64,000 nt of DNA from Tribonema minus (taxonomy: Eukaryota > Sar > Xanthophyceae > Tribonematales > Tribonemataceae), in NCBI GenBank assembly GCA_017506865.1, contig JAFCMP010000551.1, forward strand, positions 540,100 through 604,099, read 5' to 3'. The position numbers and the translations under genes were made by a program. Under the pieces are notes generated by a model. It worked only from the letters and a program-made list of their open reading frames with translations, had not been told where the DNA came from and did no database searches. Shown here piece after piece: positions 31,946 through 43,187 of this stretch. How positions within the stretch are numbered: the stretch's first letter is position 1; the number at the start of each line of letters is the position of its first letter.

Positions 31946-33101
31946 CGTACTGGATGGTGCGACATAGCGCAGTGGAAAGGCGATAAATAGCTGAATGCAG
32001 AACCGGTGTGTAAAACCACCAAAAATTGAAATCTGATTTATGTTGGTGGGGGGGGGGGGGGGGGGGGCACTGAGCGGTACGGTGCAGGCTGACGTACCGC
32101 AGGAAACGGATTATAGTACCCCTCCCCTTGCGTAAGACGCCCCCCCTGTATAAGACCCCCCCGGTCTTGTTGTTTTGTGCTTGTCGTTGCTAAGACAGGG
32201 GCCACTTTGTGTAAGACCCCCCCTTCTTGTAAGTTGATGCAGAAGAAGAGAGACCAGACTAAATGGAGTGTTACTCCCCCTTGACTCCCTTCTCGATCAG
32301 CCAGATTCAAGTTTGAACTGCAATTTTTTGTTGAAGTTCGTGGCAACGGTCACGCACCTGCTAAGTGGCGCCTGTGCCGATACTTGCATGCGCTCCCAGC
32401 GCAGCAGCTCTGAGTAACGCACACCTATGGCATATGTTGTGCTGTGCGCTTGCTGCGGACAGCCTATTGTGGCTCAGCCAGGCTAGGTAGCAACCTGAAT
32501 CTAAGTACGTTCGGTGAGCTGAATGCCCGCGATTGTGCTGCACGATGCTGGAGATATACGTGAAAACCAGAATGCTGGTGTTCTCGCCATCACGCTTGCT
32601 TGATCGACCACCAGCTGAGGCTATCGCTGGCTGCCCCAGAGTGCAAATTGAGTAGATGAATTTGCCGAAGACGGGGGGTCTTGTCGTCGTACAGGTACCG
32701 AGATGTGTTGCATCGACAAGACCTGGGCGCGCACGAAAACCCACCCGCCCACCCTATTGTTTTGTTAGTACATGCGCAATTTTTGAGCGCGTGTTACACA
32801 AGCGCTGGGGGGGGGAGACAAATTGCGCAGTGCCATCATGTCGGTGACGCATACAAACTTTCAAGGAGATGCTGCGCAGCACCATCATGTTGGGGGCGCA
32901 TACAAAGGAGCGCAGTTGACAGGTCTACGACAATACCGTATTTGCGGCGTCTTTGCTCACACAGATACGTACTTAAATACATATATACGCCCCCGTACTT
33001 AAGTACGCCAGAGTTAAGCAACCCTACGCAAATGTGTCTCATCTGATGATGGGAGCCTGTTAAGCCAGAGCCCATTCTGCCTGAGTACACAAGCCATGAA
33101 C
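31946..33101. other. No recognisable gene; G20 run and GTAAGACCCCCC motifs
   Basis: A run of 20 G lies at 32048-32067. Between 32130 and 32225 AAGAC followed by six or seven C occurs four times, once with GC inserted. A short repeat, CGCAG(T/C)(G/A)CCATCATGT...GGCGCATACAAA, appears twice at 32826-32907. No gene was recognised. Confidence 0.4.
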
Positions 33102-33660
33102 TCAGCCTAGCTGGGTTGGAATTACCAAGAACACTAGCATATTAACCAGAGCCATGCATAGTGATTCCTCCAGACACCTCAAGCGGCTCAGCACTACGTT
33201 CAAATGCCTCATGTATTCCTCAAAAGTCTTGTTGAAAACCAGAATATCGTCCACATACACTAATGCATACACCCACAACGCATCATGCCCCATGGCCAAC
33301 TGCATCAGACGCTGAAAAGTAGATGGCATATTCATGCGCCCCATGGGCCAACCTTCCATTGGTAGCACCCTCAATTGGTCTGAATTGCTGTTAGTGGCCT
33401 AGATTCTCTATCAAGTTCAACATGCCAAGATCCAGCTACCGCGTCCATAGAGCTGAACCACTCAGCGCCACTCAACGCTGAATGCACCTCATCAATGCGT
33501 GGCAGTGGAAAACCATTCTTGCCACTGCCCTTCTCTTTGACTGCCTGATCAACCGCCCCTCAAGTCTTGCACTACTCGCAACCCCTCATCCGGCTTTGGT
33601 ATTATCATCAAAGGGGGGTTCCAAGGCGAATTTGACGGTTCAATTACACCTTTTCAAAAT
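33102..33660 (-). pseudogene. Gypsy-2 reverse transcriptase (frameshifted)
   Basis: From 33660 inward, minus-strand frames read SNSPWNPPLMIIPKPDEGLR then VVQDLR (fingers), and after frame changes GWPMGRMNMPSTFQRLMQLA (motif B) and VYALVYVDDILVFNKT (motif C with the two Asp), then EEYMRHLNVVLSRLR. The palm motif C is intact, but the frame is broken between fingers and palm near 33400-33550. In Ty3/Gypsy elements this enzyme copies the element RNA into cDNA. The sequence ends near 33102, with no RNase H or integrase visible downstream, so the 3' half of the element is missing. Confidence 0.8.
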
Positions 33661-34053
33661 AAAGAATCTATCTCCTTCCACTGACAGCTTCAGCAAACTG
33701 CGCGTAATGCCTGCTTCATATTGGTGTACCTCCTTGTTCCACACCTGCTCATTCAACAAGCGTAGATGCCCCACTTTAACACCCGGTTTCAGCTTACCGG
33801 TACGCTTCTCGATAGTGATGTTTATAGTGCTGGTTTGACTACCTTCCTCCACCAACACTCGCTGGCGCCGCACTGCCCAGTGCCCCTTTGGGTCTACTAC
33901 CCCTTCTAGCACATAGTCGCCTGGCGGCACCCACCCTGTGCACATCACCAACACTGCGAATCCTGCTGATAAAGGTTCAGTTATTAGGTATTGTTTGGCA
34001 ATGCGTGCTGTAGCTTGCTTCTGCGCCGATGCGCCTTGTTCAGCAACCAGCAC
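33640..34053 (-). pseudogene. Gypsy-2 linker between methyltransferase and RT
   Basis: A 137-aa minus-strand frame: AKQYLITEPLSAGFAVLVMC, VPPGDYVLEGVVDPKGHWAV, TINITIEKRTGKLKPGVKVG. It resembles the beta-rich post-protease segment of Gypsy pol, with GKLKPGVKVGHLRLL leading into RT, but no protease active-site D-S/T-G is visible. It lies directly between the methyltransferase and RT, with a few bases on either side, in keeping with one former polyprotein. Confidence 0.55.
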
Positions 34054-34062
34054 AATGTCGTC

Positions 34063-35492
34063 CTACCCTGGAAAATCAGCATTGGCTGTAGCGGCTACGT
34101 CTGGGTCGTCTGACATGTGATTGTTGCCCAAGCGCTCATCAAGCTCATCCATGGCTTTGTTGTATGCTTCCAACATTGTCGTCTTACCTGGCGTGCGCGC
34201 CCTGCCGCTGTGATGGCCTTCAGCGTCTTCACCGCTGGTAACGTCGTTGCCCGTGTCTTCACCGCTGTCCGCGTCGGTGCTTCTTGCCGTGGTGCTGGTG
34301 CTTGAAGTTGCAGTTGAGGTAGAGGCCGGCTGTGGTCCTGGCTCGCGGTTGTTTTTGCCGGCGCTCTTGACCGTGCCCTGCATATGCCGTAGCTTGCGCA
34401 AAAATGGCGTGCTGGGCAGAGAGGAGGCACTCAGTACAGGCCCCACGAGAGTGCCGCCCTGTGGGTGTTCCTCAGGCAGTGCATACGGGCCAAGGGTCTG
34501 CACAAAAATGCCATCCTCAATGAGACGCGACGCCGCAGGGTGCAGGCGATGCTGCGCGTCAAATAACACAGGCTCAGTGCGCAAGATGCGCACGATAAAT
34601 GACATGACTGGAGCCAGCACAATCTGGCCACACCCTTTTGCCAGGGCAGTCTGACTGACCCCCGGCGGCACCTTGATCCACCACAGGCCATTGGCTCGCA
34701 TCAGGTCAGCCTGCGAGGGGACATACCGCTGTGAGAGCGAGAACTCAATGTCACCTCGACGCATTTGGTCGTCTGCAGGCTGGCGAAACACATGGAAGTG
34801 GCGTGAAACTAAAGTGGGAGCACTGCGCTTGGCGTCGTGTGTCCAGCGAGCTGTGGCATTGCGGGGCGGCAGCACATACATAGGGCACATAGGGCTAGAC
34901 ACGCCCCACATTTCACCAGGGTTAATCTGCACTCTCTCCTGCTTGTGGCCGCCATACTTGGCCTTCTCAATCCTGCCTGCCACTCTACGCAAGGCGTCCA
35001 CAACAATATAGTATCCCCTGGTGATGAGAAACAACACGCGGTTGCGCAGGTTAGGGAACCCTAGGTCTGCACCCGAGAGGTCAAATGAAAACACATGGTA
35101 TCCTGCCTGGCGCGCATGCTCAATCGCCAACTCTTCACTGATTGTCTCGCTGATCTCTGGCACATTTTCAATCATCAGGCATTTTACACCTCGCTGAATG
35201 GCCTTGTTCACCAACTCTGGGGTTACTTCTGCATAAGTCTGATCTCCCCGGCTGGCTTAAAGCGCTGTCTGCTGGCGCCTTCACAACGGGTGCTGGCAGT
35301 TGCAAGGTCAGGGTCTATCTCCATCATCCTGTCCCACACCTCATCAGATGTGTAGTCTGCCACCAGCAAGGGCACGTTAAGGTGAGATGCGCGGAAGGTG
35401 GCAGCATATGTATCATCTATCTCCACTGCCAATGCCACCCGCGCCCCTCCCATAATTGCACCTTTCACGGAGCTGCCAATGCTAGCCCCCAA
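34063..35492 (-). pseudogene. Gypsy-2 cytosine-C5 DNA methyltransferase domain (second type)
   Basis: Two minus-strand frames, 35223-35492 and 34063-35214, separated by a break of a few bases, together give a full C5-methyltransferase. Motif I: ASIGSSVKGAIMGGARVALA; motif II: VEIDDTYAATFRASHLNVPL; motif III: LVADYTSDEVWDRM; motif IV: ATASTRCEGASRQRF, keeping a Cys but with Arg in place of the preceding Pro. After the break come CLMIENVPEISE (motif VI ENV), LGFPNLRNRVLFLI (motif VIII), then a target-recognition-like region, YVPSQADLMRANGLWW (motif IX) and GCGQIVLAPVMSFI (motif X). A Ser/Thr/Glu-rich tail (~residues 290-383 of the second frame) follows. The sequence differs strongly from the methyltransferase at 19.2-20.3 kb. 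It lies immediately upstream of Gypsy RT on the same strand, so I read it as part of that retrotransposon. The single break makes this copy a pseudogene unless spliced or recoded. Confidence 0.87.
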
Positions 35493-36124
35493 GTGCCTAC
35501 CACTGTGAGGCTTGACACGGTCATGTGCTTAACGTTTGGGTACTCACCGCGCTCTACTGGTTAAATTGCTGCCCACCGGTCTGGGTGGCAATCTTGCACT
35601 GCTCAAGTTGACCCCCCCGCTTTGTCGTAGCACCCTGAGCGCCTATCTGCATCAGCAAGTGCCACGTCAACTTCAACTGTCTCATCCCAAGACTGCATTG
35701 TCGTCTGCTGAATCGTCACCTGACATCACTGTCCAGTCCGTCTCCTCCACATACTTGTCAGCCAGCTCTCCGTCCTCTAAGGCACTGTCAATCGACTCTG
35801 AGCTGACTGACATTAAGTCACTTGACTCACCGTTGTGCCAGCGCCTGTGCTGCATGTCTACTTCCCATCCCGCTTTAAGCAGATCATCCACACTGATTAC
35901 CCTGTCATCATGCACATGTGAAGGTCAATAGGTGGTTGCATTCGCTGCGTGCCCTTGCTCCACACAAATTTTGGGCCAGGCTCACCGTTCTCCGCACGCT
36001 CCTCCAAAAGCTCCGCGGGCAGCGACCCATACTCAAACTTCAACACCGAGCCCATGCTAAATATGTGTTTAACATGAGTATCCTCACTTCTGTGAAATGG
36101 TACTACAACTAGATAACTACACAC
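35493..36124 (-). pseudogene. Gypsy-2 region upstream of methyltransferase
   Basis: Frames 35897-36124 (GSVLKFEYGSLPAELLEERA, KFVWSKGTQRMQPPIDLHM) and 35682-35915 (SVDDLLKAGWEVDMQHRRW, then acidic Ser/Glu/Asp-rich) lie just upstream of the methyltransferase on the same strand. They may be gag or an extra N-terminal domain of the polyprotein. No known domain was recognised, and no LTR was found beyond. Confidence 0.4.
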
Positions 36125-36690
36125 CTCAGCACTCCTGAGACCTCAGTTCCACATGCCCGTGTACTATGTGCAAGCGCATATGAAATGGAAGCAATGCCAG
36201 CAGCCAAGGCAGTGGAAAGAAGTCCAGTCAGGAGTTCATGGTGTCAGGTGTTTTATTAAGCACAAAAAGCATTTGCACTGCAAGCCCTACACTACTGCTC
36301 CACACTACAGGATGAACAGCAATGTGATAATATCGAGGGCGTTGTGCGCTGTGCCGTAGACTACAGACGCTTCAAGCATTTGCCAGAATACATGCTACCA
36401 CATGGTGCGTTAGCCACGCATCTGATTGTTGACAGCGCTGCTGTCATTGACTCGACCGCTATGTACATGAATACACCTGCAGTCATCTGCTGATGCTTTG
36501 AGTGCACTTCAAGTAGAAGTCGCTCATGACGCCACCACACGCGCCGACAGTTTTTCAGGCCCCAATGCCATGTTTGATGCCGATGACTGCATGCGCAGCC
36601 CTGTGTATAGACACTCAGAGAACTCCTCATGGGACCCTCCTGCGCATTCATTTGAGACTGAACATTGGGACTGCCCCATGTCACATACGG
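36125..36690. other. No recognisable gene
   Basis: Only short frames occur between the Gypsy-2 remnant and the MITE. Nothing was identified. Confidence 0.3.
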
Positions 36691-36692
36691 TA

Positions 36693-37213
36693 CCGTCATG
36701 TGCCTATTTAGGCCGACCGCACCAACATCAAGTATCGTCGAAAAAAGCACTCGGACACTGAATCAGGATCACGCGAAAAAAGCAACAGGCCTCATTAGGA
36801 CAGAGCATCAGCAACACCCCAAATGAGCACACAATGACCATCCATGCGCGATGCGTCCATCTGAAGCAGTTTCTGACATTCAACTTCCAGGTGAAGTTGG
36901 TTTGCGAAAACGAGAAACGGTGGGTCGTGAACGGGGAAGGCCATCAGTGTGCGGCTGCAAATAGTCTGTGCACCAGTATCAGGACACTCGTGAGCATGGC
37001 AGTCGCCATCTGCTTGCCTGTTATGGCGTTCCGCTTCATTTAGTTGACCACGCGAGCACTCAATTGGGCCAGGTAACATTAAGGTCGACACGCGAATTGT
37101 GCCACCAGGCCTAATTGGGAATGCCCAAAAAAATGCCCAGGCACAATTAGGATCGCTGCCCGGAACGCTCCAAATGTTGGTCCGGTCGGCCTAAGTAGGC
37201 AGGCACATGACGG
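36693..37213. mobile_element. TA-flanked MITE, 521 bp
   Basis: Terminal inverted repeats of about 38-42 bp: CCGTCATGTGCCTATTTAGG then CCGACCGCACCAACAT at the left, and the complement of CCGTCATGTGCCTGCCTACT then TAGGCCGACCGGACCAACAT at the right. TA flanks both ends (36691-36692, 37214-37215). TIR sequence plus TA target duplication fits a non-autonomous Tc1/mariner-type element. No transposase is inside. Internal AGGCCTCATTAGGAC / GGCCTAATTGGG echoes hint at subterminal repeats. Confidence 0.75.
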
Positions 37214-37222
37214 TATAATAAT

Positions 37223-38510
37223 ATGTATGGTTTGCCACATTTGCTGAACTCTGATCATGAGTCCGCAGCAGGTGATGATGATGTGCCAGATCTCATAGTT
37301 GAGTCAGACAGCGGCTCCGACTCTGACTTTGGTGACTCTCGTGACCTAGATACTGACGGCATTTGCCAGCCTCAGGCTGCTCCACTGGAGCAGGCACGCC
37401 AACTCCAACTAGGGTTAAGCTGCCCCAGAGTCAGTGCCATGGCCGCTGTACTGAGAAAGCAAAAAGCAGTGCAGCGCGCGCGCAGCCTGCGCCTGCCTGT
37501 TGACCTCACAATAAAAAAACTGCATCCACATGCACGCACATAGTATGCCTAGTGAGCCTCGATGCTCATCGCAGGAATGTGCTGCACAGACTACATTGCC
37601 AGCGATTGCATTGCCAGCGATTGCACGCATATCCGCTCCTCCGAGTCACAGCGAGCTGGGGCATGCCTGCAACTGTGTGGTGCAACCTACAGGAAAGCCT
37701 AACAACAGCGCTTCGGTAACTTAAATTGCACGTACCCAGAAGCATGGCCAGAGCGCGATAATGGAAGTTGATCACAGCCAGGGGCGCCTCAGCTTCAACA
37801 ATGCCAGCTGCGCAGGCAACACGCCATTGTGTCAAGCGCGGTATGCTCGCTTGAGAAGGAGGACCACACGGTCACTGAACCCGCTGACGACTTCACGCTA
37901 GTCAAGGTACAGGGTGTTCCATTCCACTCTTCGGTTTGAAGACTACCTTGTACAGCACTAGATTTATGCTGTGAAGCTTGAGATCCCCGCCATTGTTGGT
38001 GGTGACTTTTTCGGGATGTCCACTCAACATCGATTATCCAGAAATGACTTATGTCTTGACAGAGTTGCCAAGGGCCCTGTGCTGCGCATGCGAGAACTCG
38101 CTCACGCTGAACGCCGCCACAGGGTCAGCCCAGTACAGACCAGACAGACATTGCTACTCGGCGAACCCAGTGGTCCGCCACTGGCGCTCCGCGCAGTAAG
38201 TATTATATCACTCAGAGTATGCCATTGCCCCCCACTTCAGCAATCGATGTTGAAGTCGCCGCTTTCCCCCTCATCCTGGGGGTACAGCCTTGTAAATCTA
38301 TGATTCACCCTTTTGACACTCAGACACTGCTCGCCCTAGGCGATGGTCACAGCAGTGTCAATATAGATGAAAGCATAGTGATCGCTAGGCCCCCGCTGTA
38401 CTATGCAAGTACGCCTGCTGGACCACTCGCACCTGCCCGTTGTGGTACCCAGAAGCACCTTGTTGGGTGAGCTGACACCTGTTGATAAGAAAATCATCAT
38501 GAACTCAATG
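37223..38510 (+). pseudogene. Gypsy-3 gag/protease region (degenerate)
   Basis: The plus-strand frame 37223-37543 (106 aa) is acidic (SDSGSDSDFGDSRDLDTDG) and then basic. From 37971 comes LEIPAIVGGDFFGMSTQHRL, which resembles the ILG-D-F end of a Gypsy protease fold; the active-site half is not visible. Frames change several times up to 38.5 kb. Co-linear RT and RNase H follow, so this is the 5' half of the same remnant. I see no methyltransferase here. Confidence 0.5.
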
Positions 38511-39478
38511 ACGCTATGGAGCCGTTGCTGATGGACAAGCTGTTGGAAGCTAGTTCTGAGCTGAACCCTGACCCAGTCTTCAGATTGGCGTCGCTGCACG
38601 CGCTTCATACCTTGCGGACTGAGGCTGCCGCAGCCAACTCCGCTAGAAGTGAAGATAAGAACGCCTGCCCCGTGGCATCAGCCACTGCCAGTGCTCGAGA
38701 GTCGGTGTCAACTACCGGATCACTTGAGAAGCGTGCACGGAAGAAGAACTCCGAGATATGCTACCAAAGACCGGCGAGCTGTACGGTATTGCAAAGGATG
38801 GTCGCACCTACGCCGATCACCTTGTGGATGTGATACGGAGCACTCCACTGTTTTTGCCAAGGACCCTAAGCACCCCACTGTTGCTAACCTGGCGGAGTTC
38901 GAAATTGACACTGGTGATGCCATGCACATTGCTGAAAGGCAAGAAGGTGAGCACAGAAGGCAGCAGAGTACATCATTGAGATCATATCTACGTTATGGGA
39001 GTGCGTCACCAAGTCCAGCCCTCCTCGGACCCTTGGGCATGCAACCCCGTCCTAGCCAGGCAGCGTGACAAGATTCGCGCTTCTGTGTAGACTTTTGAAG
39101 GCTGAACACGGTCACCAAGCGCGACTGCCGAGGCATTGGCAACATGGGTGATACTTGAGGTATGATGCACAAAACGAAGGGAGCCACATATCTTCAATGG
39201 ACATGGCTGGCGCCTATCATCAAATGCCAATCAGATAATTTGACAAGACACCGCATTTCAGAACAGCTGATGCTAGTCTGTGGCAGTACACCGTGGCACC
39301 ATTTAGACTGGTGAACTTGCCTGCACAGGTCACCAGACTGATGCATGAAGTACTGTGTGAAAAGACATTGAGCAGTCACACATGGGTATACATTGGCGTG
39401 TCTTGATATATGATCACACAGTTGAGAAATACATTGCCCACGTTTGTGAAGTGCTGAGGCGCATCAAGAATGGTGGTA

Positions 39479-40038
39479 TTGTGGCAGCGGTGCATGCAGA
39501 GGTGCAAGTGCAACAGCACATGTGTAGCGGTTGATGAGACGCACAATTCTGCATGCATTTGTTGAATTTGTAATTTCAACTTCAATTTGAGGTGGATGTT
39601 CACTTGAAGTTGAAGTAGGGGCTGCTCCGCATGTTGGTTTAGGGTTAGCGTCATGCGCTGAGCAATGCTGCGCTGCTTGCAACTGCTAATAATCACTGGG
39701 CACCTTGAACAAGCTGGAAGCTTACCTCTCATGGATCTGGTCATTATATATATGGCCCTCGCCCTGGAAGTGAGTAGTTTGTAGACACATCACGGCCGCT
39801 AGGCCACATCTGGTGACCGGAGTGCTCGAGCCATCACCTTCGCCTTTTGGAGACAGCGAACAGAGAGCTCTGGACTGCTGTACCGGCAAGTGCCGCGAGC
39901 GGACCATCTCCCTGTCAACTTAGAGCGGGCTGCCTTCAGCGCCAGCCCTGTCTCCGTCTCTTAGTTTTGGCATGTACCCCTTAATGCGTGCGGCTCATAA
40001 CGCAGTAGCGAGCCACATGGACGGGGTGCAGGCCACAG
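39479..40038. mobile_element. TA-flanked insert of 560 bp in Gypsy-3 RT
   Basis: The insert interrupts the RT frame exactly between TA dinucleotides (39477-39478 and 40039-40040). Short terminal inverted repeats TTGTGGC / GCCACAG are visible. If the insert and one TA are mentally removed, the RT frame continues without a break (RIKNGG then MSVARHKCLL), a strong sign of a precise insertion. Related sequence lies at 51296-51573 plus 63699-63752, where the same repeat received the non-LTR element, and a deletion derivative at 43188-43255. A TTTAGGGTTAGCG telomere-like scrap is inside. Confidence 0.7.
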
Positions 40039-40060
40039 TATGAGTGTGGCCAGGCACAAG

Positions 40061-40268
40061 TGCCTCCTCTTCAAGAATGATATCAAGTTCTTGAGACACA
40101 TTGTGGGGGACGATGGCCGATGCCCAGACCTGAGAAGTTGAATGATGGACATGAGCAATCCCAGTGCCTCCTCTTCAAGAACAAGATCAAGTTCTTGAGA
40201 CACATTGTACGGGCCGATGGCCTATGCCCAGACCTGAGAAGTTGAATGATGCACATGTGTGCAATCCC
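40061..40268 (+). repeat. 104-bp tandem duplication inside Gypsy-3 RT
   Basis: TGCCTCCTCTTCAAGAA begins both 40061 and 40165, and CCAGACCTGAGAAGTTGAAT ends both copies. The duplicated peptide is KCLLFKN(D/K)IKFLRHIV. The copies differ at several bases. Neither copy-number artefact nor recent event can be excluded. Confidence 0.75.
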
Positions 40269-40700
40269 ACCAAATGGGAAGGCTGACAAGAAACTGGTAC
40301 AGACAGTGCTGGGCTGCTTCAACTACTATCGCCGGTTTGTGCGCGACTTTGCAGCACTTGCCGAACCGTTGGTTGAATGCACCAAGATGAATGCAGACAT
40401 GGTTTGGGATGCGCGCAGACAAAAGCATATGATGACCTGAAAAGCAGCCATGTGCTCTGCAGAGCTAATAGCCCACCTAGACTTCAACTTGCCGTTTGTA
40501 CTATACACTGATGTGTCACAAACCGCGTGCAGTGGCAGGAATGAAGGTGCACCGGGTCCCACACCGGGACGCCGGCGCACTGTGGAAGGAGAGGAGGTGA
40601 AGGAGGTGATCGTGGAAGGAGGTGGTTGTGGGTTACTTTTCAAAATTTAACTCCGAACAAGATGCAAAGCTAAGAGCCACTGCTCTGAGGTGCCTAGCAG

Positions 40701-42224
40701 GTGTCTCCACAGATCCACGCACTGCATCATGCGCCGAGCAGCAGCGGCAGCCACAGCACAACATGGCTCAGTGGCAATGGCAGCACCTCTGCGCCGCACA
40801 ACTCAGCTGGCACTGGCAATGGCGATCCAGCATTGCTCAACGGCGGTGATGGCGTTGCTGAGCAGTGCAGCGCATCGTGCAACAACATCTGCGAAACAGC
40901 AGCGCTCAGCAGTGATGGCAGTACATCTGTGCCGCGCAGCTTGGAAGGCAGCGATGTTGACCTCGCACCAGCGCCCTGCGACGTGATGCCTGCAGGCACC
41001 ACGCACTCTGTCTGCAGTGAGGATATTTGTGCTGCCTTGGCAGTCAGCGCGGAAATTTGCTCTGTGCTCTCAAATCCAAAAGGCGACAGTGGCGCAAGCA
41101 CTGTGACACGAAGTGTCCATTGTAACGGTGTCGGTGGCGGCTCTGCCGGGATCAGCATCGATACGGCGAGCCCAGTCGAAACAGCGGCGTCGGATCCCAA
41201 CAGCAGCAGACCTGATGAGGAGGACAGCCCTGCAGTGCTCGACAGCAGTAGCGAAACCCATGCAGCGCCTACGGCACTGAGCGTTGTCAACCTCATATGC
41301 CTCAGCAACAATGGTGATGCTGGGACGCAGCAGGCTGCAGCTGGAAGTGGCCACGAAATGGCAACTGGCGACCACGGCTCTGGCACCGCACTCACTGCTG
41401 CAACGGAGCCATCGGCAGCTGGTGCGCCTCCACGTACTTCAGTCGCAAAGGCGCCCTCTGCTCGCAACAGTGGTGCCAGACACCCTAGCAGGCAGTTTAT
41501 TCATTGTGGGATGCTCTGACATTTGGTGGCCCGCTGCTGGAAGCTGCATGCCCAGTTGAGACGCAATTTGTCACCTATACAGGCGGTGTCAACAGCAATA
41601 GCGTCCCGAGAGCAGTCTTCAGCGGCTCAGACTCCCATGAAGCGTCGCGGTGGTGACAACACACACCTTCATGCTGGTGCGCGTCTACTTGCTACAGCTG
41701 GCTCGAATAGTTCAGCAGGTGCCAGCACTCATACAGCCAGCAAGGAGGAGCGTGCTTTGCGCAAGCATGTTGCACAGCTCAAACAGGATGCTGCTGTCTT
41801 GCGCGAACACTTGGCGGGATTGGAGAGCCGGGAGAAGGAGTCCGCTGTTCCTGCAGATGCGCATGCGGCGTCCTGCTGCAGTGGGCAGCAGTCAGCAGCC
41901 TTCCGCGCTGCGCTTCAAGCGATTGTGAAGCTGTGCCAGCAGCTGCTGACAGGTGCCGCAGATTCAACGTCAAAAGTGGCTTTGCTCACCAGTGCGCTCG
42001 CGGACGGGTGCAGTGGGAGCAACAGCACAGTGTGTGGTGAAGACAAATGCACCATCAACTCTGAGCACTGCAGCAGAGGTGCGCGCACGGCTGTTCGGGA
42101 CAGCGGCCATGCACTGGAGGCAAGTCGTCGATCAAGGCAAGCGTCGCGGCGTCTGCGCGGAGAAAAGCGGCTCCTCCTTGTCGCCGTGCTGCAGCTGGCG
42201 TCAGCATGGCTCAGCAAACGGTAG
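40701..42224 (+). other. Ser/Ala-rich reading frame with coiled coil, one in-frame stop
   Basis: Two open frames in the same register (40701-41519 and 41523-42224) are separated by a single TGA at 41517-41519, giving about 507 codons. The first half is Ser/Gly/Thr/Asn-rich (SSGSHSTTWLSGNGS). The second contains a predicted coiled-coil segment, KEERALRKHVAQLKQDAAVL then REHLAGLESREKE, and ends basic. The stretch has no homology I recognise. It follows the Gypsy RNase H break directly, so it could be a separate inserted element's first ORF, an exon of a host gene, or chance. The stop suggests decay or a wrongly called frame. Confidence 0.3.
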
Positions 42225-43021
42225 CTGGGCAGGCGTCTTCGAGGAAACCCGCAGCTGCTGCTGGTTCCTTGCATGCAGATGACATGATTCCTGCAGCTGT
42301 CGCACCATCTTTGACAGCAAAGCACACAGGCGCCATGGCTGCAGACAACGCGACAGTAACGGCTCGCCGTGACACTTCACATGGCGCTGCAGTAATGCAG
42401 CCTCAGTCACAGCTAAGGGCCGTGCGGACGACTCAGCAGGTGGCTCGGTCTCAGCCTAAACATGGAGTTGTCAGTGCACCGCTTGCAAGACGCAGTGCGC
42501 CCGTGGGTGCTGCATTGGCGCCAGCGGCAGCGGTGCTTGGCGCGCAACAGGATACCGGCGTATGCAATCATCCCATTATGGGCATATCGGCACGCAGCAA
42601 TGATGGAGGCGTGGCTGTGCTCCGCAGCACCAGCGATGATGCTTCAAACTGCACGGCGCAGAGCCGCAAATCAAGCAGGCCTGCTGTACGTTGTGACTCC
42701 AGAGGCACAGCAGTGGTGAAGTCTTCCGCCGTGGCATCTGGTGCTGGGCGCAGCAGGGTTACACTGCCACAACGCTCAGCAGCACGGGAGATACCGCCAC
42801 TTCGCCTTCTGCGGAGATCAAAGCGCTGGCAGTTGGCACAACGGCGCTCTTCTATATCCGCCATGCCACTACGCTGCCGAGGGCAGACAGTGCCTATACT
42901 GCAGTGTGCTGCGACGATGTCACTACCACTTGCAGCCCCCTGGATGTTGTCGTGCTGGCACAGCTACATGAGCACAGAACGGCGCCTCCCAAAGCCTCCG
43001 TGGACGCAGGTGGACGCTTAA
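42206..43021 (+). other. Ala/Ser-rich open frame of 271 aa, unrecognised
   Basis: The frame overlaps the end of the previous one by a few codons in another register. It has Ala/Ser/Arg-rich sequence (AAVLGAQQDTGVCNHPIMGI; SRVTLPQRSAAREIPPLRLL), with no known domain. It may continue the same unknown unit through a frameshift. Coding status is uncertain. Confidence 0.25.
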
Positions 43022-43187
43022 GAGCTGGGGGGGGGGACCAGCTTGGCCACAGCGGAGCAGCACGGCAGTGCCGGGATGTTAGGTACTGTCCGTCCAGGCC
43101 CCAGCAGCACTCTGCCCCATGTTTGGACAGGACGGGTACATGTTGGCAGCATCCAGCGTCTCAGGCTGGATCCTGGGGGGGGGTATG

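Larger units (their letters stand above)
38511..40700 (+). pseudogene. Gypsy-3 RT-RNase H, interrupted
   Basis: Plus-strand Ty3/Gypsy pol in several frames. Pre-RT motif FAKDPKHPTVANLAEFEID lies near 38.87 kb; RT fingers/palm at 39.06-39.45 kb (TADASLWQYTVAPFRLVNLP; the motif C site reads WVYIGVS instead of YIDD). RT then breaks at 39478 for a 560-bp insert and resumes at 40039 with MSVARHKCLLFKNDIKFLRH. A 104-bp segment of this part is tandemly duplicated. The connection domain LGCFNYYRRFVRDFAALAEP follows at 40.31 kb, then RNase H: IAHLDFNLPFVLYTDVSQTA and VVGYFSKFNSEQDAKLRATA. Frameshifts, stops and the lost YxDD show the copy is dead. It diverges at about 40.7 kb. Confidence 0.8.

Noticed and set aside
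37223..37543. Acidic 106-aa frame as a stand-alone gene
   Set aside because: Followed co-linearly by Gypsy protease/RT remnants, so it is better read as part of that element.
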